From a virus: a DNA stretch of 38,499 nt. How positions within the stretch are numbered: the stretch's first letter is position 1; the number at the start of each line of letters is the position of its first letter. The position numbers were made by a program, and so were the translations under genes. The notes beneath the pieces are model-generated. The model did no database searches. It had not been told where the DNA came from and saw only the letters and a program-made list of their open reading frames with translations. This document shows positions 26,488-35,198 of the stretch, one piece after another. Where the stretch lies: positions 1 to 38,499 of IMG/VR virus record IMGVR_UViG_3300025896_000072; one strand, 5' to 3'.

Positions 26488-27654
26488 TTACTTGACTTTC
26501 ACATTTTTGAGGATTCCGGTCATTTCTGCATTTTCAACTTGGAAGTCGAGACGCATTGTGATCACAAAATCTGTTGCTCTTTCCTTTGGTACTCGATCCG
26601 GCTCGATCGTAATATCTCGTTGGATACCATAGATAAAGTTGTAATCCGGTGTAAGAAGTACATCCGCACCATCAAGGGTTGTTTCCTTGACTGTATTCTC
26701 TGTTGAGAGAGTGTGGTTGTATCCAAATGGGATTGCATCGGTGAGTACAAGGTGTGTTGCATCCGTAACAGTATCAATTGTTGTGGAAAATTCCTTGTCC
26801 TGTCCAAGTGCGAGAGTGACAACATCACCTGCGGTTGCATTGGTTGTGCTTGCAACTGTGATATTTACCGCTCCGGCAACTGGTGATGCTGTAAGAGTTG
26901 TATTGAGTCCACCGGTTTTGAATACTGGGCGATCAATGCTCATTATGTTGGCCTTTGTAAAGTCCACACCAAATGCACCATACTTGTTTACAGTATTATT
27001 TGATGCCTCATACTTCACCTCGTAATCAATAGCAACATCATCCGGCATATACCATTTGTTGAGTACATTGCGGTATTTTGTGTCTATGCTCTTGCGAAGT
27101 TTTGCAAGTTTTTCTTTGTCGATATAACGATCTGCAAAGAGTACGGTGTTTGATGCATCAACAACCACTCCGGCTGTTTCAACTGCTTTCACAAAACCAT
27201 CAAACATTTGAAGAAGATCCGCCGGATTGGCAACCTTTCGAGAGTAAAGACCAACTCTTTCAAGCTGATTTGAAACTTTCTTGGCAATCATTTTCATCAT
27301 GTGTTCTTTGAAAGCCACACCCTCAATGTTGTCCTCGATTTCGTCATCATAGATACGGACCTCACCAATAACCTCTTGAGAAGTAAGTGTGATTTTGTCC
27401 GGTGTTGCCTCTGTTCGCTTGTTTGTGTCAAGTGCCTGTCCTCGCTGTGCCGGATAAAGGATCTTATCGGAAATACCGATTTTTCCAATTACCTTGCTTG
27501 GTGTATCCATACGGACCACACGAGAAGATTTGAGAATTACACTTTCATCAACTACATAGTCAATGAATTTGTCCGCCTGTGCTGTATTAAGGTGTACAAG
27601 TGTTGATTGCCCATCACCTGTAAACGCTTTTGCAATTTTTTGTGCCTTATCCAT
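26488..27654 (-). CDS. Major capsid protein
   Basis: Shell subunit of 388 aa, HK97-fold by position and pattern. It starts MDKAQKIAKAFTGDGQSTLV; EVIGEVRIYDDEIEDNIEG resembles the spine and P-domain region, and YMPDDVAIDYEVKYEASNN the A-domain side. Residues about 245-320 (LTASPVAGAVNITVASTTNA, ATHLVLTDAIPFGY) form an inserted beta domain like an Ig-type surface domain. It contains no in-frame TGA at all, in contrast to most genes here. The terminator follows at once. Scaffold and maturation genes lie upstream in the normal order. Confidence 0.88.
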   Translation of the reverse strand: MDKAQKIAKAFTGDGQSTLVHLNTAQADKFIDYVVDESVILKSSRVVRMDTPSKVIGKIGISDKILYPAQRGQALDTNKRTEATPDKITLTSQEVIGEVRIYDDEIEDNIEGVAFKEHMMKMIAKKVSNQLERVGLYSRKVANPADLLQMFDGFVKAVETAGVVVDASNTVLFADRYIDKEKLAKLRKSIDTKYRNVLNKWYMPDDVAIDYEVKYEASNNTVNKYGAFGVDFTKANIMSIDRPVFKTGGLNTTLTASPVAGAVNITVASTTNATAGDVVTLALGQDKEFSTTIDTVTDATHLVLTDAIPFGYNHTLSTENTVKETTLDGADVLLTPDYNFIYGIQRDITIEPDRVPKERATDFVITMRLDFQVENAEMTGILKNVKVK

Positions 27655-27690
27655 AAGGGTGAAAATAAGAAAATAAATAAAATAATGAGT

Positions 27691-28128
27691 TTATGCCCAA
27701 ACACTTGGTGTAGGGGTAGCCGGCTCATTTGCCTGCTTTGAGATACCTTTGGCACTTTCAACAGTTTCAACTCGTTTTACAATGGCTTCCATGTCTCCGG
27801 TAACTTTCGTTTGAAATTCACCAAACTGATCCATGAGTGCCTTTACTGTATCGGCTGTGATGTTAAGTGATGCCCACTTTTCAAGAGTTTCCACCGCTTT
27901 TGCAATGGCTGTCTCTTTTTCTGCCTTTGCAATGGCTTCCGGTGTTTGATCACCACCGCCACTTGCTGGATCTTGAGGTGCCGGTGTGGCATCTGCAAGT
28001 GTTTCCATCTCCTTGGTGAGTTCCTGAATTTCGGCAAGTTTTGCAACTACCTCATCCATTTTCTCCTCCTTGATCAAGTCAACAACAGATTTGTTGAGGC
28101 CTGCCAATTTTTGGATTTGCTGTTTCAT
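27691..28128 (-). CDS. Capsid scaffold-like protein
   Basis: Helical protein of 145 aa directly upstream of the capsid gene: MKQQIQKLAGLNKSVVDLIK, then KLAEIQELTKEMETL coiled coil, a glycine/proline linker (PASGGGDQTPEAI), and a second helical part (MDQFGEFQTKVTGDMEAIVK). Place, charge and coiled coil fit a scaffold that is removed during maturation. TGA-free. Confidence 0.7.
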   Translation of the reverse strand: MKQQIQKLAGLNKSVVDLIKEEKMDEVVAKLAEIQELTKEMETLADATPAPQDPASGGGDQTPEAIAKAEKETAIAKAVETLEKWASLNITADTVKALMDQFGEFQTKVTGDMEAIVKRVETVESAKGISKQANEPATPTPSVWA

Positions 28129-28183
28129 ACTGGCTGTATTTAAAAAATAAAGAGCAATGTATTGGTGTGATTACATCGCCCTC

Positions 28184-28219
28184 ATAATGCAAGGAAAGTG
28201 TTTTTTTTCAATGTCTTTT
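28184..28219 (-). promoter_or_regulatory. AAAGACATTGAA-class promoter L5
   Basis: Minus strand: AAAAGACA box, -35 TTGAAA (28206-28211), 16-bp spacer, -10 CATTAT (28184-28189). It drives scaffold and major capsid genes with a leader of about 50 bases. Confidence 0.7.
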
Positions 28220-28220
28220 C

Positions 28221-28868
28221 TTATACTGCTTTTTCGTACTTCTTTGATATTCTTTCGAGCTTTCGCAATAGCTCGGTTTTGATCTCATCGTATACCTCGG
28301 CACCAAAACTCACCTTTCCGGAAAATGTGGAAACTCCGGCAATGTCTTGATCCTTATTATAGGAAAGTGATATGTGTGGCTTGTATCCCTCGTAATCCCA
28401 TGATGCACCACCATCAATATATTTTTTCCACCCTTTCTCGAGATCCTTTGACTCAAACATTATCACAATGGCATCACCAAGTTTCTCAATGGTTGCACTT
28501 TCCAAGGTGATCTCAAGATCCTTTGTATCGGGTGTGAAATCCTGCCATACCACTTTCTTTTTGGAAAAGGCAATGGTTGTGTGCATCTCCTCCGGCTTCA
28601 CAAGATCCATTATGCCTTGATCCTCGGCCCATTTCAAGATCTTCTTGGCATTGGTGACACCTCGGGATACATAGAGGGTTTTTTTATCGTATTTCTTTGA
28701 AATATTCTCAAGTTTTGTGAGATTATCGGCGGAAAGTTTTGGTTTATTGTCACCAAATACCATCTTGAAAATGGAAAATGTGGTTTCGGCTTTTGGTACT
28801 GCCGGCCTTTTTCCTCGGGATATGAGTGATATTTTATCAACAAAAACATCTTTGATTGAGAATGCCAT
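28221..28868 (-). CDS. 2H phosphoesterase-like protein with XkdF-like start
   Basis: Protein of 215 aa. Two His-x-Thr/Ser motifs, MHTTIAFS (H96, T98) and KPHISLSY (H165, S167), are the signature of 2H phosphoesterases, which open cyclic or 2'-5' nucleotide bonds. The N-terminal block DKISLISRGKRPAVPKAE resembles the first part of XkdF-like capsid proteins. It stands between XkdF and scaffold. The anti-CBASS phage protein Acb1 is a 2H enzyme, so a role against cyclic-nucleotide defence is possible (inference). I chose the ATG at 28866-28868. TGA-free. Confidence 0.65.
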   Translation of the reverse strand: MAFSIKDVFVDKISLISRGKRPAVPKAETTFSIFKMVFGDNKPKLSADNLTKLENISKKYDKKTLYVSRGVTNAKKILKWAEDQGIMDLVKPEEMHTTIAFSKKKVVWQDFTPDTKDLEITLESATIEKLGDAIVIMFESKDLEKGWKKYIDGGASWDYEGYKPHISLSYNKDQDIAGVSTFSGKVSFGAEVYDEIKTELLRKLERISKKYEKAV

Positions 28869-28881
28869 ATATTGGAAATGT

Positions 28882-29004
28882 TTAAAAGTATAAAGAAGTT
28901 TTCTTTTTCCGATCAATGAAACGATATGGTGCGGATGGTATCGCACAAGGCGGTAATTTGAAAGGTACAAAAGGCATTGTTGCAATGAAAAGTGTGAGAA
29001 ACAT
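28882..29004 (-). CDS. Hypothetical small protein (40 aa)
   Basis: Codes MFLTLFIATMPFVPFKLPP and ends in a basic tail (RKKKTSLYF). The hydrophobic start looks like a signal or short membrane anchor. Its ATG overlaps the stop of the upstream gene. Another frame is open over most of it, so the call is cautious. Confidence 0.4.
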   Translation of the reverse strand: MFLTLFIATMPFVPFKLPPCAIPSAPYRFIDRKKKTSLYF

Positions 29005-29005
29005 A

Positions 29006-29230
29006 TTATTTGAGAGAGTTACATGGTGAGTATCAAAATGGAAAGGCACCAAGATTCATGCCAACCTCCATCTCATCAAGCAACTGGTAATTTTGCTCAA
29101 TGGCTTGATCCATCATTTCCCGGGTGGTAATGTCATGGATCCTTTTTGCCCTCTCTGCCCTCTGTTGTGCAAATAGGTGGTGCGGTGTGAGGCCATTGGC
29201 TTCATGTTCTTCTTGATCAAATCTTTCCAT
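29006..29230 (-). CDS. Hypothetical protein (74 aa)
   Basis: Helical, charged protein starting MERFDQEEHEANGLTPHHLF. One TGA (29033-29035) is read as glycine near the end, which finishes at TAA 29006-29008. It lies between the XkdF-like and 2H-like genes. No family recognised. Confidence 0.6.
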
Positions 29231-29254
29231 ATAGGTAAAAGGTGAAAAATAAAA

Positions 29255-29812
29255 CTATCCTTTTGAAATTTCCTCTCTTTGTCCAACACCCTCAATGGAT
29301 ATACCCACAAACTCGCCATCTTGGATCTTTTGGTATGTTTCATCATCAAACTTGATGCCAACCACCCATGATCCCTTTGGTATTGTCTCAAGGCCAACCG
29401 GTATGGTCACCGGTGCAACAAAGCTCTCCACAAACTCGGCGGTTTGTATATCGGTGTCCTTTTCATGGTCCACATTTACACTTTTTTTGCTCAAGTTTCT
29501 CACAAAATCATGTGCGGTCTTGGTGATCTCCTCCTCGGTGATAATATCGCCATTGCGGTCAATCTCGAAAGGTACAAGGGCCACAAAGAGTACAGTATTA
29601 AAACCATTATCGGTTTTGATGATTTGCATTTTTGATGATGTTTTTTCGATCTTGCTTTTTTCTTGCTCGATCTCTCGGCCTTGCATCTCGGCACTTGTCT
29701 TGGCACTCTCTCGGCTTTCTTGATCACCAAAAATATATGTGTAGCATGTGCCACCATCACCATATTTGTATCATGGCTCACCATTGATCCGGCATGCTTG
29801 TATCTTATCCAT
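29255..29812 (-). CDS. XkdF-like prohead protease
   Basis: Putative capsid maturation protease of the XkdF type, 185 aa. It starts MDKIQACRINGEPGYKYGDG (the glycine in EPGYKYG is TGA), the family opening. The core has FEIDRNGDIITEEEITKTAH, VNVDHEKDTD with the active-site histidine region, FVESFVAP, IPKGSWVVGIKF and EFVGISIEGVGQR with the putative catalytic serine. It lies upstream of scaffold and capsid genes as expected. Confidence 0.82.
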
Positions 29813-29843
29813 AGGTTGAGAGTAATTTGGTAAATATAGGGTG

Positions 29844-29879
29844 ATAATAAAAAGACACCGATTTTTTACAATGTCTTTT
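29844..29879 (-). promoter_or_regulatory. AAAGACATTGTA-class promoter L6
   Basis: Minus strand: AAAAAGACA box, -35 TTGTAA (29866-29871), 16-bp spacer, -10 TATTAT (29844-29849). About 30 bases before the XkdF-like gene. Confidence 0.7.
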
Positions 29880-29887
29880 TGTTGCGG

Positions 29888-30118
29888 TTACATGTATTTT
29901 GCTATATCAAAGGATGGATCCTTTTGGCCATTGAATTTGTACCATTGGCCATCAAGGTTGGTGCCAAACTCAAGGATCTCAATGCTCCGGCCACTCGCCT
30001 CAAGGATGATGCCAAGGATCTCATCATCACCAAGCACTTGGACCTCTTGAATAAATAGGCCATCCACAATGTGGCCATCCTGTTGGTATGCCTCAATGAT
30101 CTGATCAACTGTTTTCAT
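29888..30118 (-). CDS. Hypothetical protein (76 aa)
   Basis: Starts MKTVDQIIEAYQQDGHIVDG and has beta-rich middle (FIQEVQVLGDDEILGIILEA). TGA-free, soluble. It follows the MuF-type gene after a 10-base gap. If the MuF tail is a toxin, this gene sits where an immunity protein would be expected, but nothing in its sequence shows that. Confidence 0.6.
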   Translation of the reverse strand: MKTVDQIIEAYQQDGHIVDGLFIQEVQVLGDDEILGIILEASGRSIEILEFGTNLDGQWYKFNGQKDPSFDIAKYM

Positions 30119-30128
30119 GGTGTGAAAG

Positions 30129-31754
30129 TTATTGGATAAAGTCATGCCCTATGTTGGTATAAAATTCTTTCATAGCTCGGTGAGTCTTTGGCAAGAATTT
30201 CTCAATGAGTGGATTACCAACCCAAAATGTTTCATTGAGGTGTGCAAAATATTCTTGTGCTTGATTCTCGGTGATCCTCGCTTGGCCATGTCGGAAAAGT
30301 CCCATTGAGTTTTTGTAATAGCTCTTGCCATGCCCCCAACCAACTGTTGCCTCCTTGGTCAATGCTCCAAGAGTATCCATAAATCATGCAATATCTTGTG
30401 TTAATTCCTCGGATGTGGCAATGTGAGTGTATTGCCGGCCGGCCACTTCTTTCACACTCTCGGTGATCTTGTATGCGGTGACTGCATCAAGGTCCCTATA
30501 TTTATCAAGGATGCTTTTTGCGATCTTTCCAATGTGGCTTGTAGGGTGAAACAATGCCCTCAACTCTTTATCCTTGATCAACTCTTTTACCTCATCAACA
30601 CTATCCTTGAAAAGCCCTTTGAATACTCCAAATTTTTGATCATCCGGCATCACCACTCTTGTGAAAAACATGTGGCCAACCTCATGTGCCTCCACCACTT
30701 GGTGCTTGTATGTTGTGGCTCAACTCGCCTTTTCTCCAAGGTTGATTTTGTCACCCCTCCGCATGTAATATGCACGCCCCTTTGGCTCAATGTAATTGGC
30801 CTTGAAACCAATGGCATTGAAATATCTTGCCGGCAATATCTTGCTTGAGTATTGATCATAATTATCCGGTTTCATGCCATCATCCCATTGGCCATCCTCG
30901 GGTATGTATGATTGCTCCTTGTCCACATCGGTGGCATTCTCGGCGGTGATGTTTTCCCCATCATCCCTTGGATCAAATAGGCGGTATACAGTATTACACC
31001 GGCATCATACATGCCTCAATGGTTTCATGTGGCCACTTGGAAACTCTTGATCATAAGGGATCCACCCTTTATCATCATTTTCAAGGCATTCCGGTGTGGT
31101 TTTATCATCTCGGTGTGATACCCACTTTTTCCACCCTCTTTGGCCAAAATTCCTTGTGTATCTTGCAAACTGTCGATCCTTTCCATTCAAGTATGCATCA
31201 CCGATCTCTTGGCTCGCAATGAGTCTTGCCCGATAATCTGAAAATGCGAAATCTCGCTTTAATTCGTTTGCAAGTTTCATGTATCACCACCCTTTCTCAA
31301 GCCCTTGGGAAACCAAGTTGTTGATTTGCTTTTTTGAGTAATCATCAATGCCTTTTATTTTCGATCCTGCAAACTCATTGGCATACTTGAGTGCATCGGC
31401 CGGATCAACACTAAAAGTGCCGGTGACTCGTATATCCTTTTTAAAGGATTTGTTGAGTTGCTTGGCACCTATATTGAAACCCTCGGTAAGCATCTTTGAG
31501 TATTCATCAAAATCCTTGTTGGAAATATCCTTGGTGATAAATTGCTTTTGATCAATAAAGAGATCATTATATTTTACCTCGGTATTTTTTGCAAGATCAT
31601 CCAACACTTGTTGATACCATCGGCCAAGCATTCTTGAGATCGTTTTTATATACTTTTCTTGCAAATCAATCAACTGTTTACCGCCAAGGTTGTATAATTT
31701 CTTGGTTTCCTTGCTAATTTTTAGCTTGTAAATTGCCGAGTAAATCATTTTCAA
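30129..31754 (-). CDS. MuF-type head protein fused to a zinc-peptidase-like domain
   Basis: Protein of 541 aa. Residues 1-260 are the Mu F/SPP1 gp7-like minor head domain: GLEKGWGYMKLANELKRDF, RARLIASQEIGDAYLNG, and the end motif RHVGCRC. The rest is an extra domain with the zinc-binding pattern AHEVGHMFF (HExxH, residues 357-361) and a likely third ligand in QAQEYFAHLNE (about residue 501). Four TGA glycines join five fragments, two of them at conserved glycines of the MuF part. MuF fusions to polymorphic toxin domains are known in other phages. It may be injected with the DNA. It overlaps the portal gene by 41 bases. Confidence 0.82.
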
Positions 31755-33039
31755 GATCGGTTAAGTTTTTATAAAAATGGCCTGCCTCTCCTTTCATAAG
31801 CTCGGTGAGATTGTCTTTTTGGACCTGTTGTGAGTCCACCGCCAATACATCACCACCATCAATCTTGCCAAGCCCCAATTTTTCTCTCACTTCATTGGCT
31901 GTCATGATTCCGGCTTTCTTATATCCGGCCAATACCTCCATTTGCTCCTTTTCATCGGTGGTATCAATCCACTCATATTCGAGATCATCCACCTTGTACC
32001 CCTCGGCAAAGAGGATCTTGAAATCCTTGAGGTTTTGTGCTTGTGCCGGTGCTATGGTAAAGCTGTTGAAAGTCTCCATGCTCACTTGGCTTGATGCTCG
32101 GTTGCTGTTATCTGATAGCAACATATCGTATGGAACATTGAGAGCAATGGCCACCGATTGCAAGAGTTGTGTGCGGTACTCAATGAAAGCCTTGGCATCA
32201 ATATCATGCTCAAGATCCAATTGGCCAACCTCTTGATCAACAATGGCGGTTGAGTATGCCTTTTCCACCCCTTTCATTTTCGCCTCAAGAAATGCTTTTA
32301 ATACTTTCTTATCCTCAACACCAAAAACCTTTTTTTCATTCTTTGGAAAGATCATTTTTGCCTTGATCATACCATTGGTAAATGCCTTGCTGTAATAGGT
32401 GTCAATTTGCTCCATGAGGATCAATTGATCAACCACCGCCTCAAAGTATGATGCCCCATAATACTTGGTTGATAGTGAGGTATTCTTGAAATGGTACACT
32501 TGGTTGAGGTTTGGATTATACCCACATCCATGCCCTGTATTTTTCAACTCCTTTGCACCGGCTTTGCTCTCGGTATATATCAAAGTTCTTGCGGTCCTGT
32601 CATCTTTCGGAGTAAAGGCATTGAAATATACCACATCCGTTCCAACCTGTTGGCGGTATCCATCACCATCCTCCATGATCTCGATTGTATGGGAAAGGAT
32701 AGGCAAAAGATCGGTTACTTTACCGGTTCCATCCTCGATCACCTCAAAAAAGGCATTACCCAAAAGCACCTTGTTTCGGCCAAGAAACTCTTGATCAATT
32801 TTATGGATCATCTCCAAGAGGCCTTCATCTTTACTCTTGAAACCGCTATTGATGGCGGTTGCGATCTTATCGGTGAGGCCGGCCACAACAAAACTATCAT
32901 AATACAATGCGGTGAGTGTCGAGAAAGGTATTGCCGGCGATCTTGTGCCAACTGTTTTAGTATTCTCCTTGGCCTGTTTTGAGTTGGGATTGTCTCACAC
33001 CTTTACAATCTCAACTGTGCTGTCCTCTTGCTTGCTCAT
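31714..33039 (-). CDS. Portal protein
   Basis: Portal subunit of 441 aa forming the DNA gate of the head. It starts MSKQEDSTVEIVKVGDNPNS; one TGA at 32995-32997 (GDN) hides the true N-terminus in the standard code. Family blocks are LGNAFFEVIEDGTGKVTDLL, VYHFKNTSLSTKYYGASYFE, ALNVPYDMLLSDNSNRASSQ and GIMTANEVREKLGLGKIDGG. Lies between terminase and MuF genes. Expressed from promoter L7. Confidence 0.92.
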
Positions 33040-33071
33040 AGGTAATAAATAATGATATAAATTATGGTTTG

Positions 33072-33107
33072 AGAATAGGTAATTTTTATTTTTATTCAAT
33101 GTCTTTA
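33072..33107 (-). promoter_or_regulatory. AAAGACATTGAA-class promoter L7
   Basis: Minus strand: TAAAGACA box overlapping the end of the regulator gene, -35 TTGAAT (33094-33099), 16-bp spacer, -10 TATTCT (33072-33077). First of the seven late-type promoters in the direction of transcription; it serves the portal gene. Confidence 0.7.
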
Positions 33108-33578
33108 TAAATCATACTTTTTAATGGTTTTTTCCAACCACTTCATGTTGTCAATATAGATCTTTGTCATGGTCTTTTCCTCCTCATCAAATCCAAGGGC
33201 ATCAAAGAGGTGTTGGATGGTCCAAGAGTCAAAGGTTGGTAATGCATCACCGCTCTCAAGTCTTGCCAAGGCCCTCTCATCCACTCGCACCATCTTGGAA
33301 AGATCATGCAAATCAATCTCAAGTTGCAACCGCTTGTACCGGATAAATGTGCCAAAAAGACTCGGGGTTTTTGGATACCACTTTTTGATATTGTCTTTGT
33401 AAAACTGGTCTCTCTCAAGGCCAAAGTGTTTGTACAAAATATCAAGATTGTTTTTACTGTACTTTTTCCAATCTCGTTTGAGTAGGCTGTAAAATACCCC
33501 GGTGCAAATGCCGGTTTCGTGATGTAGCTCTTGGATTGTGTGAGTGTCCAAGTATTCTCGGATTTTTTCAACAAGCAT
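33105..33578 (-). CDS. XRE-type transcription regulator
   Basis: DNA-binding protein of 157 aa. The N-terminal third (IQELHHETGICTGVFYSLLK) looks like one helix-turn-helix. The C-terminal half has a full XRE domain, GTFIRYKRLQLEIDLHDLSK, then VDERALARLESGDALPTFDS. It lies between the large terminase and the portal gene, just before the first AAAGACATTGAA promoter, whose box overlaps its stop codon. That makes it a natural candidate for the factor controlling this promoter class (inference). TGA-free. Confidence 0.78.
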   Translation of the reverse strand: MLVEKIREYLDTHTIQELHHETGICTGVFYSLLKRDWKKYSKNNLDILYKHFGLERDQFYKDNIKKWYPKTPSLFGTFIRYKRLQLEIDLHDLSKMVRVDERALARLESGDALPTFDSWTIQHLFDALGFDEEEKTMTKIYIDNMKWLEKTIKKYDL

Positions 33579-33596
33579 AAAAGAAAAAGTAAGAAA

Positions 33597-35075
33597 TTAA
33601 ACCAACTCAACCCCACCACTACCGGCACCATTTTCAATCCAATCTTGTGCTTTGGTAAGTGCAAACACCAAGGCATCCATTTCATCATCATGCTCAACAT
33701 CCGGATATTGTGTGATCTGCTCAACCAATGTCTCTTGGCCATCCTTGAGAAAGTACACATCACCAACCTCAATTTGTCCGGCAACTCCAATCAACCTTGT
33801 GTATTTGTCTCTATGGCTCCAAATGGATTGTATGGGTAATCATCGGGCCTTGAGATCATCCGTCAATTTCACCTCCACATTGTCCTCTTTCACAATCACA
33901 TCCGGCTCAAAGCGATCATTGATATTGATAATGAATTGCTCAAGCTCTCTTGGTGCGAGCTTCACCCCTCGGGAAAATATCACATACTTTTTGTACTCTT
34001 TCACACCCAAAACACATAATCCGGTAAAATCATTTTGCTCCTTGGTCTTGGTGGCCGGATCAACTGCAAATACGATATAATCAAACTCAAGCGGTGGCAC
34101 ATAGTACCTTATCCAATGCTCCTTGATTACCTTATCGGCGGTATTAAGAGGGATGTTGCGAAACTCTTGATTGAAATAGGCGGTACCAATACCCTTTTTT
34201 CTCATTTCCTTTCCGGTCTTTGGATCGGTGAAGATCTTGCCATCTCGCCTCTCAATGAGTGCTTGTTTATTCCACATCTCTGGCCACAAGATGTTTTCAA
34301 AGTGATCATCACATGCTTGATATTCAATGGTTGGCCACTTTTTCTCATCTCTCAACTGTTTCACAAAACAAAGGTTTCCCACAATTGTGCCAAGGGCAAC
34401 CATCCGCCCTCATGGCAAAAGTACATTGTATAATGAGGTAAATGCCCACTCAAGAAACTCTCTTGCCATTGTTGGATTTTTTACATCCTTGTTATCCTGC
34501 GGATCATCCATGATGATTTCCCTTGGTCTCGCACCTCGGATCGGTTGGCCTCTCGTTACTGTTTCAATGTATGATCCATTCAAAAACTCAAGCTCCTTTT
34601 GTCTCCACTTATTCAACCTCTTATCCTTTTTGTCATCGGAGTTGGTTGGCACTATGTTTCCAAATATGCATTGGATCTTTTTGTTGATTTCCAACTCTCG
34701 GCGGATCTTACCCAATCCCTTTTCTCAAAGGTTTTTGGATGCCACATATACCATGCTCCATCCCGGGAAATATAAGATCCTCCACATCATGTATATCAAG
34801 AGGGCGGTGGTTTTCCCATGTCCTCGGGCAATGATAATGTTGAGGTCGTTTAATTCATCGGTGGTGAGTTTTGCCCATATTTCCTTGTGAAAGTGGGGGG
34901 TATTGATGAAACCATTTGGCCCTTGTTTCCAATGAGTAAAGTGATAATCAGAAAACCACCCAATGTCGTAAAATCAATGCCAATAAATGTACTCCTCAAG
35001 TACACCATCCGGCAAAACATCTTCATGTTTCTCAAGTTCCTTTATCTCTTGATATGTGAGTTTTTCATATCTCAT
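33597..35075 (-). CDS. terL: Terminase large subunit
   Basis: DNA-packaging motor of 492 aa. The ATPase has Walker A ARGHGKTT (residues about 83-90), Walker B REIIMDDP (D190-D191) and the coupling block LLPGGRMVALGTIVG, where the first glycine of GG is a TGA. The RNase-H-like nuclease has FAVDPAT (D339) and DVIVKEDN, and closes with HDDEMDALVFAL. Four TGA codons split it into four fragments in the standard code. The start ATG is at 35073-35075. It follows the small terminase gene after a 123-base gap. Confidence 0.95.
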
Positions 35076-35198
35076 TGACAATTGATTTTTAAGAAAAAAT
35101 ATATTTGATTCCGCCCGGTGAGTGAGGTTGCCTTTTTGGCTTTGTGAAAGGATTATGATTTTCTCGGTTTTTTGTCTCTGATTATTGTATAATATAGA

